Shown here: piece after piece, positions 35,716 through 45,113 of the stretch
Numbering within the stretch: the stretch's first letter is position 1
Layout of the letters: each line of letters starts with the position of its first letter
The notes under the pieces: model-generated
Told to the model about the DNA's origin: nothing
Databases searched by the model: none
The model's input: only the letters and a program-made list of their open reading frames with translations
Translations under genes and position numbers: made by a program
Assembly (NCBI RefSeq): GCF_002003265.1
Contig: NZ_CP019687.1
Coordinates: 372,001-436,000 of the forward strand
Source of the DNA: Paenibacillus larvae subsp. larvae
GTDB lineage: Bacteria; Bacillota; Bacilli; Paenibacillales; NBRC-103111
Direction of reading: 5' to 3'
Length of the DNA stretch: 64,000 bases

Positions 35716-36240
35716 ATGGCATTTGAAGACAATCTATATTGCGATTTTTCCGGTACTGCAACAAAAGCTATTGCAGGAAAAGATATCCTATTAGCCATTT
35801 TTGATAAAACGGGAACAAAACTATTGGCGATTGCCGGACAGAAAGGTCTGAAAATCAACAGGTCTAAAGACTCTATCGAGATCACATCCAAAGATACTAA
35901 AGGCGGATGGAAATCAAAAATCGGTGGCATGAAAGAATGGAGTGTTGACAATGACGGGCTTTACGTGATGAATGACGAATCCCATAAAGCATTAGGGGAG
36001 TATTTCGAGGGGGATGATCCTGTATGCATCAAAATAGTGAACCAAAGAGATCAAAAAGGCATGTTCGGCGGTCTAGCCATCGTCACAGATTATTCGTTTG
36101 AGGCTCCTTTTGACGATGCTATGACATATAGCATCAAGCTGGATGGCATGGGCGCATTGGTGGATCTAACTCTCAACGACAAAGCTAATCAGATGCCCGG
36201 GGAAACACCTACCGGAGAAAATAAAGGAGCTGGTGAATAA
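35716..36240 (+). CDS. Major tail (tube) protein
   Basis: A 174-residue protein of the TP901-1 type: GLKINRSKDSIEITSKDTKG, GGWKSKIGGMKEWSVDNDG. It polymerises into the tail tube. AAAGGAGG ribosome site. Confidence 0.88.
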   Translation: MAFEDNLYCDFSGTATKAIAGKDILLAIFDKTGTKLLAIAGQKGLKINRSKDSIEITSKDTKGGWKSKIGGMKEWSVDNDGLYVMNDESHKALGEYFEGDDPVCIKIVNQRDQKGMFGGLAIVTDYSFEAPFDDAMTYSIKLDGMGALVDLTLNDKANQMPGETPTGENKGAGE

Positions 36241-36545
36241 TGATGTTTGAAATTCAAGGGACAGGATACACATTAAAGTTTAATAAGCAGAGAATCAAAA
36301 CAGTAGAGTTGATGACTAAAAGGTCCGTAATGGCGGAAATCTCAAATAACAATGGCGTGCTATCTATGCAAACACTGGAAGCTTTATTTGCCATCGGCCT
36401 CGTAGAAGAGAAAACAAACGTTGCTGTAAAACAGAGTAAAGCAGTGGAGATCTTTGATAAAGTGATGGAAGAAAACGGATTGCTAACTTTGAACAACGCA
36501 GTAATTGAAAAACTGCAAGAGGATTTGGGGTTTATGTTCCAGTAA
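36240..36545 (+). CDS. Tail assembly chaperone, short form (gpG-like)
   Basis: A 101-residue protein directly after the tail tube gene and before the tape measure gene. It ends just after the heptamer TTTGGGG (36524-36530), read as T TTG GGG. It should coat the tape measure during assembly. See the longer frameshifted product. Confidence 0.8.
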   Translation: MMFEIQGTGYTLKFNKQRIKTVELMTKRSVMAEISNNNGVLSMQTLEALFAIGLVEEKTNVAVKQSKAVEIFDKVMEENGLLTLNNAVIEKLQEDLGFMFQ

Positions 36546-36970
36546 ATCTCATCGAATTTGACTATTTCAGCAACACCGAAACCGACGAAGATCCTGAAGA
36601 AAGTGAAGACGAAGAAGCCAGTTTGTACTCGTATGAGCGAGAACTGGCTTTTTTTGTTGTCAATTTCCACATGAGCAAACGGGACTTTGACGAATTGACG
36701 GAAAAGGAAAAACTTTTCATTCGAAAAGAATGGGAAAACAAGGTCATCTTCGAATCCACGATGACCCGGAACGCGGCCCTAAACGCAATCGCAAATGCAA
36801 ACCGGAAGAAGAATTCCCGCTTCATAGAGCTTCACAAGAAGAAACGGGAAAGGGCAAACAAGGAATTTAACACAGCAGCAATTGTGGTCATCACACAAAC
36901 GGAAGAAAGAGAGGGCAAAGGATGGGTTGACGAGATATACAAAGCCAACGGCCTTAGACGCCAAGAATAG
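36524..36970 (+). CDS. Frameshift extension of the tail chaperone (gpGT-like)
   Basis: In the -1 frame from the TTTGGGG site the reading continues without a stop through VPVNLIEFDYF, an acidic linker (TDEDPEESEDEE) and a helical basic region (SKRDFDELTEKEKLFI) to 36970. The product would be a 36240-36970 fusion of about 243 residues. A TTG at 36623 gives an alternative internal start but has no ribosome site. The gpG/gpGT arrangement is conserved in long-tailed phages. Confidence 0.75.
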   Translation, partial: FGVYVPVNLIEFDYFSNTETDEDPEESEDEEASLYSYERELAFFVVNFHMSKRDFDELTEKEKLFIRKEWENKVIFESTMTRNAALNAIANANRKKNSRFIELHKKKRERANKEFNTAAIVVITQTEEREGKGWVDEIYKANGLRRQE

Positions 36971-36990
36971 GGCGGGAAAGGAGGCCATAT

Positions 36991-39900
36991 ATGGCGGATT
37001 ATACGTTATCTGCAAAAGTAACAGCGGATTCTAGTGGTTTTACAAAATCTTTTCAGAGTGCTGGGGAAGCTATAGACAGTGTAAAAAAGAAAGTGTCATC
37101 TGTAGGGGACATTGCTAAAGACATTGGTAGCAAAATTTCCGGGATCGGGAAAACTGCCACTGTAGCAACGGCCCCTATTGCTGCTTTAACGGGGTCTCTG
37201 GTCAAGACCGGGGTCGCGTATAAAGCCTTTAAACAAGAATCATTACAGGCGTTTTCCGTATTGCTCGGAAGCGCAGAAGCTGCACAAGCTCACATGCAAA
37301 AGATCATGGCCTTTGCAAAAACCACTCCTTTTGCATTCCCGGATTTGGTAACTGCAAACCGGAAACTTGTTGCGTTTGGTATGCAAGCTGAGAAAACCCA
37401 ACCTGTCATGGAAGCAATCGCAAATGCTACTGCCGCTATGGGTGGAAATGGTGTCCAAATACAAGAACTGGCGGACGTATTCGCAAAAATCCAATCAAAC
37501 GGGAAGATAACCGGGGAAGAGTTGAACAGGCTCTCAGATAAAGGTATTAATGCTCTGGCGATTTTGGCAAACAAAGCCGGGATTTCCATGGATGACATGC
37601 GGAAGAAAATCAGTGATGGTGGGGTAAAATCTAAAGAAGCCATTGATTCCCTTGTTGACGGGATTATGAACGGTACGAACGGGATAGCTGGACAGACCGC
37701 CAAAATGGGTGGAATGTTGAATGCTCTGAAAGGTACTTGGGGCGGAGCTGTGGATTCTATGAAAGGAGCCTGGAGGCGTCTAGGAGATGAGGTTGTAAGT
37801 GATGACACATTCGGTAAGATGACCGAAGGTGTGAACAAGGTAACTGCGGTGATCGGGAAACTGCCAGCCATCGTAAAACCCCTTGCTGACCAAGTTGGGG
37901 CGGCGTTTATAAAAGTTGTTGATGTTGTAGATGGCGTAGTAAATGCATTCCTAAACCTGCCCCCATCGGCACAACAGATAGCCGTATCTGTTATGGCGGC
38001 GGCTGTTGCAGCAGGCCCGCTCTTGATTGTGTTCGGGAAATTGATAGGTATAGTTGGCACATCTATAAAGGCTTTCAGTTTCTTACTCAATCCGGTGAGT
38101 TTAGTTATCGCGGCAATTGTCGGCTTAGGGTTGGCTTTTAAAACGCTGATGGATAGAAGTGAAACCTTTAGAAATACGGTTAATTCTCTATTACTACCTG
38201 TGGTAACAAGAGCAAAGGCCGTATTTGAAGAATTCCAACCTATCATAAATAATTTTGGGAAAGTCATGAATACAACCGGAGGTATCGTAAAATCCTTCTT
38301 TACTGATTTTTCAAGGGTCGCGGAACTCAATGGAGTTCTTCATGCTATCCTCCCTCAAGGCCAGGCAGATGCGATTTTTAACGGTTTGATGAGGATTTTA
38401 CATCCTATCGCTGATTTAAAAGCCGGGTTTCAAGGTGTGGCTGCTGTTGCAAAAGGAAACATAAACACATTTGAGGATCTAAATGATTCGTTAGACGGGG
38501 CTTTTGGGGATGTTGGGGTACGCAGAATTCTAGCTATGGGGCAGGCTTTCGGAACAGTTAGGGAGAAAGCCGTATCTGTGGCACAAACAGTTGGTCCAGC
38601 GATCGGCAAAGCTTTTTCAAGCTTAGGTCCAATAATGTCGTCTGCACTAGGTAATGCGATCCCTACAATGTCAAATATGTTCAACGTTTTAATTGATGTC
38701 ATAGCCAGTGTTATTTCCGTTATATCGAGTTTTGTAACAAGCGTGGTAAATGGTTTTAAAACCGCTGGTGTGAGTGGTGGCGCCATGATAACCACCTTGG
38801 GGTCAATTATTTTAGGCATAAACCCAGTACTCCGAATTGTTATTTCTATGTTTTCTCAATTCGGACCACAGATATCTACGATATTCGGGCAACTGGTAAC
38901 TTCTATTGTCCCATTGGTCACAACAATAGGAACGGCAATAGGTCAATTAGCTGCAGCGGTAATTCCGATTTTAATCCAGGCGTTTGCTACAATCATTCCG
39001 GTCATAGCGCAAGTAGCGAGTACGTTTTTAACGATCATAAGCAGCGTGTTACCGGTACTCATTTCGCTAATTATGCAACTGGTTCCAGTGATTATGCAGC
39101 TTGTTACTATGTTTGCCAGTTTACTCGTACAAATCATGCCACTCGTTGCGACTTTAGTTAGCGCCTTACTACCTGTGATAACGACAATCATACAGGTTGT
39201 GATGAACCTGGTGACGGTTCTTATGCCGTCTATTATTGCGATTATCCAGGTGATTATGACCGTCATTCAGGCACTACTTCCTGTTATTATGTCTATTCTT
39301 ACGGTAGTCATAGAGGTGGTCTCTTCTGTGATAGCGGCGATTTCTCCGATCGTTGCCATCGTCGGTGGGATCATAAATGCTATTATGGCTATTATTGCTC
39401 CGATCATTACGTTTATTGCTAGCGTCATATCCAACATTTTCAGTGTTATTTCGCCAATAGTTGCTTTTGTTAGTGGAATTTTTAGTACTGTGTTCAGCAT
39501 TGTATCTGGAATTTGGAGAAATATAGCTTCTTTCATAGGTGTGTCAATAAATGGGATTGGTACAGTTATCAGTACACTCAGTAGTGTAGTGAGTGGCGTT
39601 TTTAACGGTATCAGTAGTATTGTGCGCTCAGTTATGAGTGTAGTAGGTAGCGTAATAACTGGAGTTTTTGGCGGAATACAGGCAGCCTGGTCTGGCCTGA
39701 CTGGCTTTGTAAGTGGAGTTTTTGGTGGAATTTCTAGCGCAGTGCAATCTTTGGTTGCATCAGTGAGAGGGTTTGTAAATGGCGTAATTGGGGGAATAAA
39801 CTCCGCGATCGGAGTCATAAACCTAATTCCTGGGGTAAGCATATCAGCTATTCCGCAGCTGCAGTCTGGTACAACCTCATTTAGAGGCGGATTTGCAAGG

Positions 39901-40191
39901 ATGAATGAAGGTGGACGAGGTGAGCTGGCATTACTTCCTTCCGGGACCCAAGTAATCCCGCATGATGTAAGTATGAAATATGCGAAAGAAAGCGCTCGAG
40001 CTAATGCTTATCAGGGAAACTATGAGGGGCAAACAACTGTAGACCTATCATCTATTGAAGAGTGGTTGAGACGGTTATACCAAAAAGACCCATCCATAAG
40101 TATCGACGGTCAAAAATTTGCCGAGATCACTCATAAACATTATGACAAAGTATCCGGCAGTCAGACTGAACTAACAGAAAGGTGGACGTGA
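36991..40191 (+). CDS. Tape measure protein
   Basis: 1066 residues, the longest gene of the phage. N-terminal coiled-coil/tape-measure domain (residues 1-300; GNGVQIQELADVFAKIQSNG, LNRLSDKGINALAIL), a very long hydrophobic middle with many repeated Ile/Val segments (about 560-900), and a glycine/serine-repeat stretch (VVSGVFNGISS, SVVGSVITGVFGGI). Its length sets the tail length, roughly 160 nm by the usual 1.5 angstrom per residue; it also helps DNA entry. Confidence 0.93.
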   Translation: MADYTLSAKVTADSSGFTKSFQSAGEAIDSVKKKVSSVGDIAKDIGSKISGIGKTATVATAPIAALTGSLVKTGVAYKAFKQESLQAFSVLLGSAEAAQAHMQKIMAFAKTTPFAFPDLVTANRKLVAFGMQAEKTQPVMEAIANATAAMGGNGVQIQELADVFAKIQSNGKITGEELNRLSDKGINALAILANKAGISMDDMRKKISDGGVKSKEAIDSLVDGIMNGTNGIAGQTAKMGGMLNALKGTWGGAVDSMKGAWRRLGDEVVSDDTFGKMTEGVNKVTAVIGKLPAIVKPLADQVGAAFIKVVDVVDGVVNAFLNLPPSAQQIAVSVMAAAVAAGPLLIVFGKLIGIVGTSIKAFSFLLNPVSLVIAAIVGLGLAFKTLMDRSETFRNTVNSLLLPVVTRAKAVFEEFQPIINNFGKVMNTTGGIVKSFFTDFSRVAELNGVLHAILPQGQADAIFNGLMRILHPIADLKAGFQGVAAVAKGNINTFEDLNDSLDGAFGDVGVRRILAMGQAFGTVREKAVSVAQTVGPAIGKAFSSLGPIMSSALGNAIPTMSNMFNVLIDVIASVISVISSFVTSVVNGFKTAGVSGGAMITTLGSIILGINPVLRIVISMFSQFGPQISTIFGQLVTSIVPLVTTIGTAIGQLAAAVIPILIQAFATIIPVIAQVASTFLTIISSVLPVLISLIMQLVPVIMQLVTMFASLLVQIMPLVATLVSALLPVITTIIQVVMNLVTVLMPSIIAIIQVIMTVIQALLPVIMSILTVVIEVVSSVIAAISPIVAIVGGIINAIMAIIAPIITFIASVISNIFSVISPIVAFVSGIFSTVFSIVSGIWRNIASFIGVSINGIGTVISTLSSVVSGVFNGISSIVRSVMSVVGSVITGVFGGIQAAWSGLTGFVSGVFGGISSAVQSLVASVRGFVNGVIGGINSAIGVINLIPGVSISAIPQLQSGTTSFRGGFARMNEGGRGELALLPSGTQVIPHDVSMKYAKESARANAYQGNYEGQTTVDLSSIEEWLRRLYQKDPSISIDGQKFAEITHKHYDKVSGSQTELTERWT

Positions 40192-40193
40192 TC

Positions 40194-40892
40194 ATGAGAA
40201 AAGAAGGTATACAATTTAACAACATTCACACGTCCGAATACAACCTATCGTTGATTAGCCGTGAGGGTAACCCACCAGAAAAAAAGAGAGTAACTGAATC
40301 TGTTCCATATATGCAAGGGGAATATGATTTTTCCTGGATGGTTGGGTATATTCCTTTTGAAAATCGGACGCTGGTGTATAACTTTCTGCTGGTTAATTAT
40401 AAATACGAAGATAGAAAAGTCCTGGAAACTGCATTATCCAACTGGTCGCTGGGGGCAAAACGTCAAAAACTGGTTGATGATGCGGTTCCAGGATATTATT
40501 TTTTGGCGGAATGCGTGAAATTTGAATTTGTAGACACATATCACGGGATGGAAGTCAAACTTACATTTGACACATATCCTTTCAAAATTGCGGAGATGGA
40601 GGAAGGTAACGATTTATGGGACCCGTTCAATTTTGAACTGGACGTTGCCCAAACAACTTCATTTGATGTGAATGGATCTGTAAAGGCAATTTTGTATAAT
40701 CCCGGAGCAAATAACTTAAACCCAAAAATAAAGACCTCTGCTCCAATGAAAATCATGAAAGACGGGATCACGTATGATGTGCCCGAAGGAGAGTCAAGTT
40801 CATCGGATTTTATTCTTACGATCGGCGAAAATGGCCTGACTATTGAGGGTAAAGGAACTGTCTCATTCCATTTTTATAAGGAGTTGGTCTGA
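40194..40892 (+). CDS. Distal tail protein (Dit)
   Basis: About 232 residues with Dit-like pattern (NIHTSEYNLSLISREG, YMQGEYDFSWMVG, FENRTLVYNF). It caps the tail tube and organises the baseplate. ATG 40194 follows GAAAGGTGG; the tape measure stop is just upstream. Confidence 0.82.
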   Translation: MRKEGIQFNNIHTSEYNLSLISREGNPPEKKRVTESVPYMQGEYDFSWMVGYIPFENRTLVYNFLLVNYKYEDRKVLETALSNWSLGAKRQKLVDDAVPGYYFLAECVKFEFVDTYHGMEVKLTFDTYPFKIAEMEEGNDLWDPFNFELDVAQTTSFDVNGSVKAILYNPGANNLNPKIKTSAPMKIMKDGITYDVPEGESSSSDFILTIGENGLTIEGKGTVSFHFYKELV

Positions 40893-42370
40893 TGTATAAA
40901 GTCAGCTTGATAAACGATGGACTAGAGACAGTCATACACAGTCCACATGTGGATGATTTGAAGCTTTCTAGTGGGATGATCAATCTTGGATTGAACCAAA
41001 TTGATAGCTTCACTTTTTCTATTAACTTGGGAAATCCTGGATATGGGAAAATTAAGCCGCTCAGGACTCTGGTAAAAGTAAAGGATACGAAAAGAAACAA
41101 GATAATTTTTGATGGTCGGGTCCTCAAGCCTCAATCCAGCATGTCAGATTCAGGTATGTTTTCAGGTGCGTATATTTGTGAATCCAAAATGGGTTATTTG
41201 CAGGACTCAGCCCAACGCCATGCGGAAATTCATGACACCAGCATAAGGGATTTCTTTCAGATTATGATAAATAATCATAACCGGAGCGTAGAGCCTTATA
41301 AGCGTTTCCAGGTAGGAGAGGTAACGGTCATAAATACCACGGATAACGTATATCGGTATCTCTCATATGACCGTACTTTCCCAACCATAAAAGATAAATT
41401 GATTGACCGGGAAGGCGGATACCTACGCATACGGGAAGACGGCGGAACGACCTATATAGATTACCTGGCTGAGATCGGAGAGGTTAAAGCAACTCAAATC
41501 CGAATTGCCAAAAATCTAAAAAGCATAAGTAAAGAAGTAAACCCAACAGAGGTCATAACCCGCCTGGTGCCGCTGGGTGAGACCATCCAGAGCGAGGATG
41601 AAACTGCAACAGATGCTTCTCCGCCGCGTTTAACAATTGCTGAGGTTAACGGTGGTATTGATTATTTGGACGATCCGGAAATGCAAAAAGAATTCGGAAT
41701 TATAGAGGGTTCGGTGACCTGGGATAACGTCACTGAGCCTTCTGTTCTGCTCTCCAAAGGACGCGATTACCTAAAGAATCAAAAGGCAGCCAGAGTGACC
41801 TACACTATTAGCGCCTACGATCTATCCCTAATTGGGTTAGATGTAAATAGTTTTGAAGTGGGTAACTGGCATCCAGTAGTTAATCCTGTATTGGGCATCA
41901 TCGATGAACCGCTACAAATAATAGAAAAACAAATTGATATCAATAGTCCTCAAAATGCCGCTCTAACTATTGGGCAAAAATATAGGACATTGAGCCAGTA
42001 CCAGGCGGAGACAAACAAGGCAAGGAAAAGCGTTGTTAATCTTCGGGATACGATAGCTTCACAAACGGAAAAGGTAATAGCCTTGAACGAATCGCTTTCA
42101 GCGGCACAGAAGACCATTAAGGAGTTACAACAAACCGTTAATAATGCTGATTTGGGCAATTTGCAACCCACGCTGGACGCTATTAATACACAATTAGGAA
42201 AACTGGCGGAAAAGATAAATGCCATTGGGGCGGAGATTCCGGCCGACCTAGCGGCAAATCTGAAACAAATCCAGAGTAATCTAACAACCTTAAAAACTTT
42301 TAAAAAGAATCAGGATTTGTTAAATGCCGATTTTGAAAATAGGCTTACTAAGTTAGAGGGAGGTAAATAA
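40892..42370 (+). CDS. Tail-associated (Tal/endopeptidase tail) protein
   Basis: A 492-residue baseplate hub protein: N-terminal tail-spike fold (GLETVIHSPHVDDLKLSSG, FDGRVLKPQSSMSDSG) and a C-terminal coiled coil (about 380-490). It overlaps Dit by one base (TGATG). Tail endopeptidase family members contact or cut the cell wall; no protease motif can be seen here, so activity is uncertain. Confidence 0.82.
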   Translation: MYKVSLINDGLETVIHSPHVDDLKLSSGMINLGLNQIDSFTFSINLGNPGYGKIKPLRTLVKVKDTKRNKIIFDGRVLKPQSSMSDSGMFSGAYICESKMGYLQDSAQRHAEIHDTSIRDFFQIMINNHNRSVEPYKRFQVGEVTVINTTDNVYRYLSYDRTFPTIKDKLIDREGGYLRIREDGGTTYIDYLAEIGEVKATQIRIAKNLKSISKEVNPTEVITRLVPLGETIQSEDETATDASPPRLTIAEVNGGIDYLDDPEMQKEFGIIEGSVTWDNVTEPSVLLSKGRDYLKNQKAARVTYTISAYDLSLIGLDVNSFEVGNWHPVVNPVLGIIDEPLQIIEKQIDINSPQNAALTIGQKYRTLSQYQAETNKARKSVVNLRDTIASQTEKVIALNESLSAAQKTIKELQQTVNNADLGNLQPTLDAINTQLGKLAEKINAIGAEIPADLAANLKQIQSNLTTLKTFKKNQDLLNADFENRLTKLEGGK

Positions 42371-43134
42371 TGGCGGATATAAGTAAATATTTGAAGCAAA
42401 TCCGGACCGCTATATATGGAAGGGAAGTACGCTCCAGTATCGCGGATGGTATAGAGGCGGTAAACACTGCACAGGAAACCTTGGATCAAAAGTTTGATGA
42501 TCAAATTGCAAATATGACGCCCCCAAATAATCCATCTCTCGCGGAAGTAGTAGACGCGAGAACATCCGGGGTTACTGGGAATAAATACGTTACATTGGGG
42601 AAAAGGCTTGATTCAGGGGAAATTGAATCCAGGACGTATACAGACGAGAAGATAAGCGAACTGGTTCTTGGGGAGGTTCGGTCCGTAAACGGAAAGACGG
42701 GAAATGTGGTGCTTACCGCTTCCGATGTTGAAGCGGTGACATACCTTGAGATGCGAGAAGAACTAAGGAAGTATGCGCTTCTGGGAGAGCCCGGGGGACA
42801 ATACACGCCTGATCTACTAAACGGCTGGTACGTACAAGCAGGCGAAGTTAAAGGGGTTTGTTATTACAAGGACCAATTCGGTTACGTGCACATCTACGGC
42901 GCCGCAGAGGGTGGGAAAACGGACTTTGGGACAGTGCTTTTTAACCTTCCTGCCGGGTTTCGCCCGTCTGGCATTGTCCGCATAGGCTGCGTGATGATAA
43001 ATTGGGAGGGTTACGCAAGGTCTATTCAATTTCTCGGGGTTTACCCCAGCGGGGAAGTATTGATAGAAAGTAATGGGTTACCTGGAAAGGTAACATTTTG
43101 CATATTCCCAAGTACATTCTATTGCCAGAGATGA
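42370..43134 (+). CDS. Tail fibre/receptor-binding protein
   Basis: A 254-residue protein. N-terminal attachment segment (YLKQIRTAIYGREVRSSIADG), which is common in Firmicute phages' baseplate fibres; a middle stalk with VNGKTGNVVLTASDV; and a C-terminal beta-rich head (YVHIYGAAEGGKTDFGTVLF). It probably binds the host surface. Starts on the stop codon of the Tal gene. Confidence 0.78.
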   Translation: MADISKYLKQIRTAIYGREVRSSIADGIEAVNTAQETLDQKFDDQIANMTPPNNPSLAEVVDARTSGVTGNKYVTLGKRLDSGEIESRTYTDEKISELVLGEVRSVNGKTGNVVLTASDVEAVTYLEMREELRKYALLGEPGGQYTPDLLNGWYVQAGEVKGVCYYKDQFGYVHIYGAAEGGKTDFGTVLFNLPAGFRPSGIVRIGCVMINWEGYARSIQFLGVYPSGEVLIESNGLPGKVTFCIFPSTFYCQR

Positions 43135-43145
43135 GAGGTGAAATC

Positions 43146-43475
43146 ATGGAACTTATACAGGCTACAAGAGTCACAAAAGACGGAAAATACAAAGAAGCAC
43201 TGGCTTTATACCCGAGGGGGGACAAGTTTTTTAATCTACTTGGGCAAGAGGTTACAATGGACGAAACTGTCGTATTTGTCCCCTTGCCTAAAGGTATCTA
43301 TACTCCTATTTGGAATTTTGGGAAAAGGTTTGGGAAGAAGGATTAAGCCCTAAGGAAATAGAGGATATTAAGAATCGCCCAGATCCCCCCAGACCCGCTT
43401 AAAATAATGGCGGAAGAGGTAAAAGCCTTGCAAGAGGCTCTTAACTATCTGTTGCTAGGAGGTGAGAAGGATTGA
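43146..43475 (+). pseudogene. Tail accessory protein broken by two single-base indels
   Basis: From ATG 43146 the frame reads MELIQATRVTKDGKYKEAL to PKGIYTPIW and then stops at about 43346. Adding one G to the GG at 43312-43313 continues it as EFWEKVWEEGLSPKEIED; removing one C from the C6 run at 43385-43390 then continues as DPLKIMAEEVKALQEALNY and ends LLLGGEKD at 43475. The restored protein, about 110 residues, has the pattern (PDPPDP then a short helix) of small tail-accessory proteins upstream of XkdX. Two compensating homopolymer errors point to assembly error or decay. Confidence 0.72.
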
Positions 43476-43639
43476 GGAGCCCGCTGTATAATCATTTTTA
43501 CTATTGTTGGCGAAATGAAACAGTCACATTGGATCAGTTGGGGAGGGCGGTAGAAAAGGAATTTATCACAGGAAAAGAAAAGGAAGAGATAACCAAAACA
43601 GAACTGAAGAAAGAAATGTCAATCGACGCCGATAAGTAG
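43472..43639 (+). CDS. XkdX-family small protein
   Basis: A 55-residue protein starting at TTG 43472, overlapping the previous stop, with GGAGGTGAGAAGG upstream. YNHFYYCWRNETVTLDQLG then AVEKEFITGKEKEEIT has the XkdX spacing of a Trp followed by a V/A...G/ITxxEY helix pair. These small proteins sit at the end of PBSX-like tail operons; their role is unknown. Confidence 0.7.
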   Translation: MRSPLYNHFYYCWRNETVTLDQLGRAVEKEFITGKEKEEITKTELKKEMSIDADK

Positions 43640-43673
43640 GCGTTATTTTTATGCTCAAAAACAGGAGGATCGT

Positions 43674-44080
43674 ATGGAGCAATTAGGAAAATGGGCTGTG
43701 GCGGCAGGGGGTGCAAGCGTTTCGTATTTTTTCGGTGGGTGGGGGCCGCGCTGGATATATTGCTGCTAGTGGTCATCATTGATTACCTTACGGGAATGGT
43801 AGCCGGCTTTATTGAAGGAGGATTGAAAAGCAAAGTGGGATTTGTGGGGATTGCCCGGAAGGTCGGTATCTTTGTGGTTGTTGTTATTGCACACAAAGTT
43901 GATGCCTTGCTTGGACAGTCCCACTTCCTCCGTGATACGGCTGTAATTTTTTATATAGTAAACGAGCTATTAAGCATACTAGAAAACTGCGGCCGTGTTG
44001 GTGTTCCTATCCCGCCTGCCCTTCGCGAAGCTATCCAAGTGCTGAAAAAGAAATCGGAACAGAAGGAAGAACGAAAATGA
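43674..44080 (+). pseudogene. Phage holin (phi29/Cph1-type) with single-base frameshift
   Basis: ATG 43674 with AGGAGG begins MEQLGKWAVAAGGASVSYFF; after GGWG the frame breaks. Removing one G from the G5 run at 43741-43745 continues it as AALDILLLVVIIDYLTGMVAGF and on to a basic C-terminus (KKKSEQKEERK). The body alone also reads as a 129-residue frame from 43691 with an unnatural N-terminus. Holins time lysis by opening the membrane for the endolysin. Confidence 0.8.
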
Positions 44081-44178
44081 CAATTACAATTTCATTGATA
44101 GATAAAAATATATATGCTCTTTTAGAAATATTTAAATCTATACTTTGATTGTAATTGAAAGGAGGATTGATTTTTACA

Positions 44179-44850
44179 ATGATGGAAATCAGAGAAATGT
44201 TAGTAGACCCAAGTAAATATGGCATTAAATGCCCAAACAAGATGACACCGAAATACATTACGTTCCACAACACATGGAACGATGCACCTGCAAATAATGA
44301 GATTCGCTATATGATTGGAAATAACAGAGAAGTTAGCTTCCATGTTGCTGTAGACGATAAGGAAGCTGTTCAGGGCATTCCTTTTGATCGAAATGCCTGG
44401 CATTGCGGAGACGGGAACAGAACAGGAAATCGTCAGTCCATCGGCGTAGAGATTTGCTATTCCAAGTCCGGTGGCAGCCGATATTATAAAGCAGAAGATA
44501 ATGCTGCTATTATCATTGCTCAGCTTATGAAACAGTTTTGTATTCCTATTGGAAATGTGGTTCCGCACCAGCATTGGAGTGGTAAATACTGTCCGCACAG
44601 AATGTTAGATGAGGGAAGAGTGCCAAGCTTTATAGAGCGAATTAAACAAGCTTACGAAGGAGAGGAAGACATGAATAGAACCTTACAACTGGAAGATTGG
44701 CAATGGAAACAGCTCTATGACAACATGGGGAAAGCCTGGAATGCCGGGAAGTTTACAGACTGGAATTGGATGGTCAAGATTGAAAATCACTCGCTCACAA
44801 TCGACGAATTGGTATGGCTCAATAACCACATCTTAACGAGCAGCTTGTAG
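44179..44850 (+). CDS. N-acetylmuramoyl-L-alanine amidase endolysin
   Basis: A 223-residue amidase_2-type lysin that cuts between muramic acid and L-alanine in the host wall. Zinc-site residues are seen in ITFHNTWND, and HQHWSGKYCPHRM; the aromatic GRRYYKAED-type region is also present. A short C-terminal domain (LEDWQWKQLYDNMGKAW) may bind the wall. I recognise it as very close to amidase endolysins of P. larvae phages. ATG 44179 is chosen (GGAGG upstream). Its stop codon begins structured element A. Confidence 0.9.
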   Translation: MMEIREMLVDPSKYGIKCPNKMTPKYITFHNTWNDAPANNEIRYMIGNNREVSFHVAVDDKEAVQGIPFDRNAWHCGDGNRTGNRQSIGVEICYSKSGGSRYYKAEDNAAIIIAQLMKQFCIPIGNVVPHQHWSGKYCPHRMLDEGRVPSFIERIKQAYEGEEDMNRTLQLEDWQWKQLYDNMGKAWNAGKFTDWNWMVKIENHSLTIDELVWLNNHILTSSL

Positions 44851-45020
44851 AATAAAAATAGCCCGTCACGGCAACGCTTATGCACCGGTTGCCGATGCGA
44901 TGCATAAGCGAAAGCCCGTGCGGAGTTTCTGAGAAAAGGAGAGCCACCCCACCCACCCGCACGCAAAAGGTGGTCATCCAAGTCAAAGAGATGAAATTGG
45001 GGTGGCACTATAATAATATT
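44848..45020 (-). ncRNA. Structured element, copy A (candidate minus-strand RNA)
   Basis: One of three diverged copies (also 45922-46112 and 48102-48272). Read on the minus strand: a TATTATAGT -10-like box near 45008-45018, a 5' stem (GCCACCCC pairing with GGGGTGGC), then a long terminator-type hairpin (CTTTCGCTTATGCAT pairing with ATGCATAAGCGTTGCCG) followed by TATTTTTATT. On the plus strand it follows directly on the endolysin stop. Confidence 0.5.
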
Positions 45021-45113
45021 CAACACCAAAGCGTTGTTGCTAGGCAAACGCAATTTGCAGTGAAATTAGATGGTTAGCCAACGAAACAATCAACATTAAT
45101 AACTAAACAGGAA

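Noticed and set aside
37290-39842. Long minus-strand open frames opposite the tape measure gene
   Set aside because: They arise from the codon bias of the repetitive hydrophobic tape measure and lack ribosome sites.
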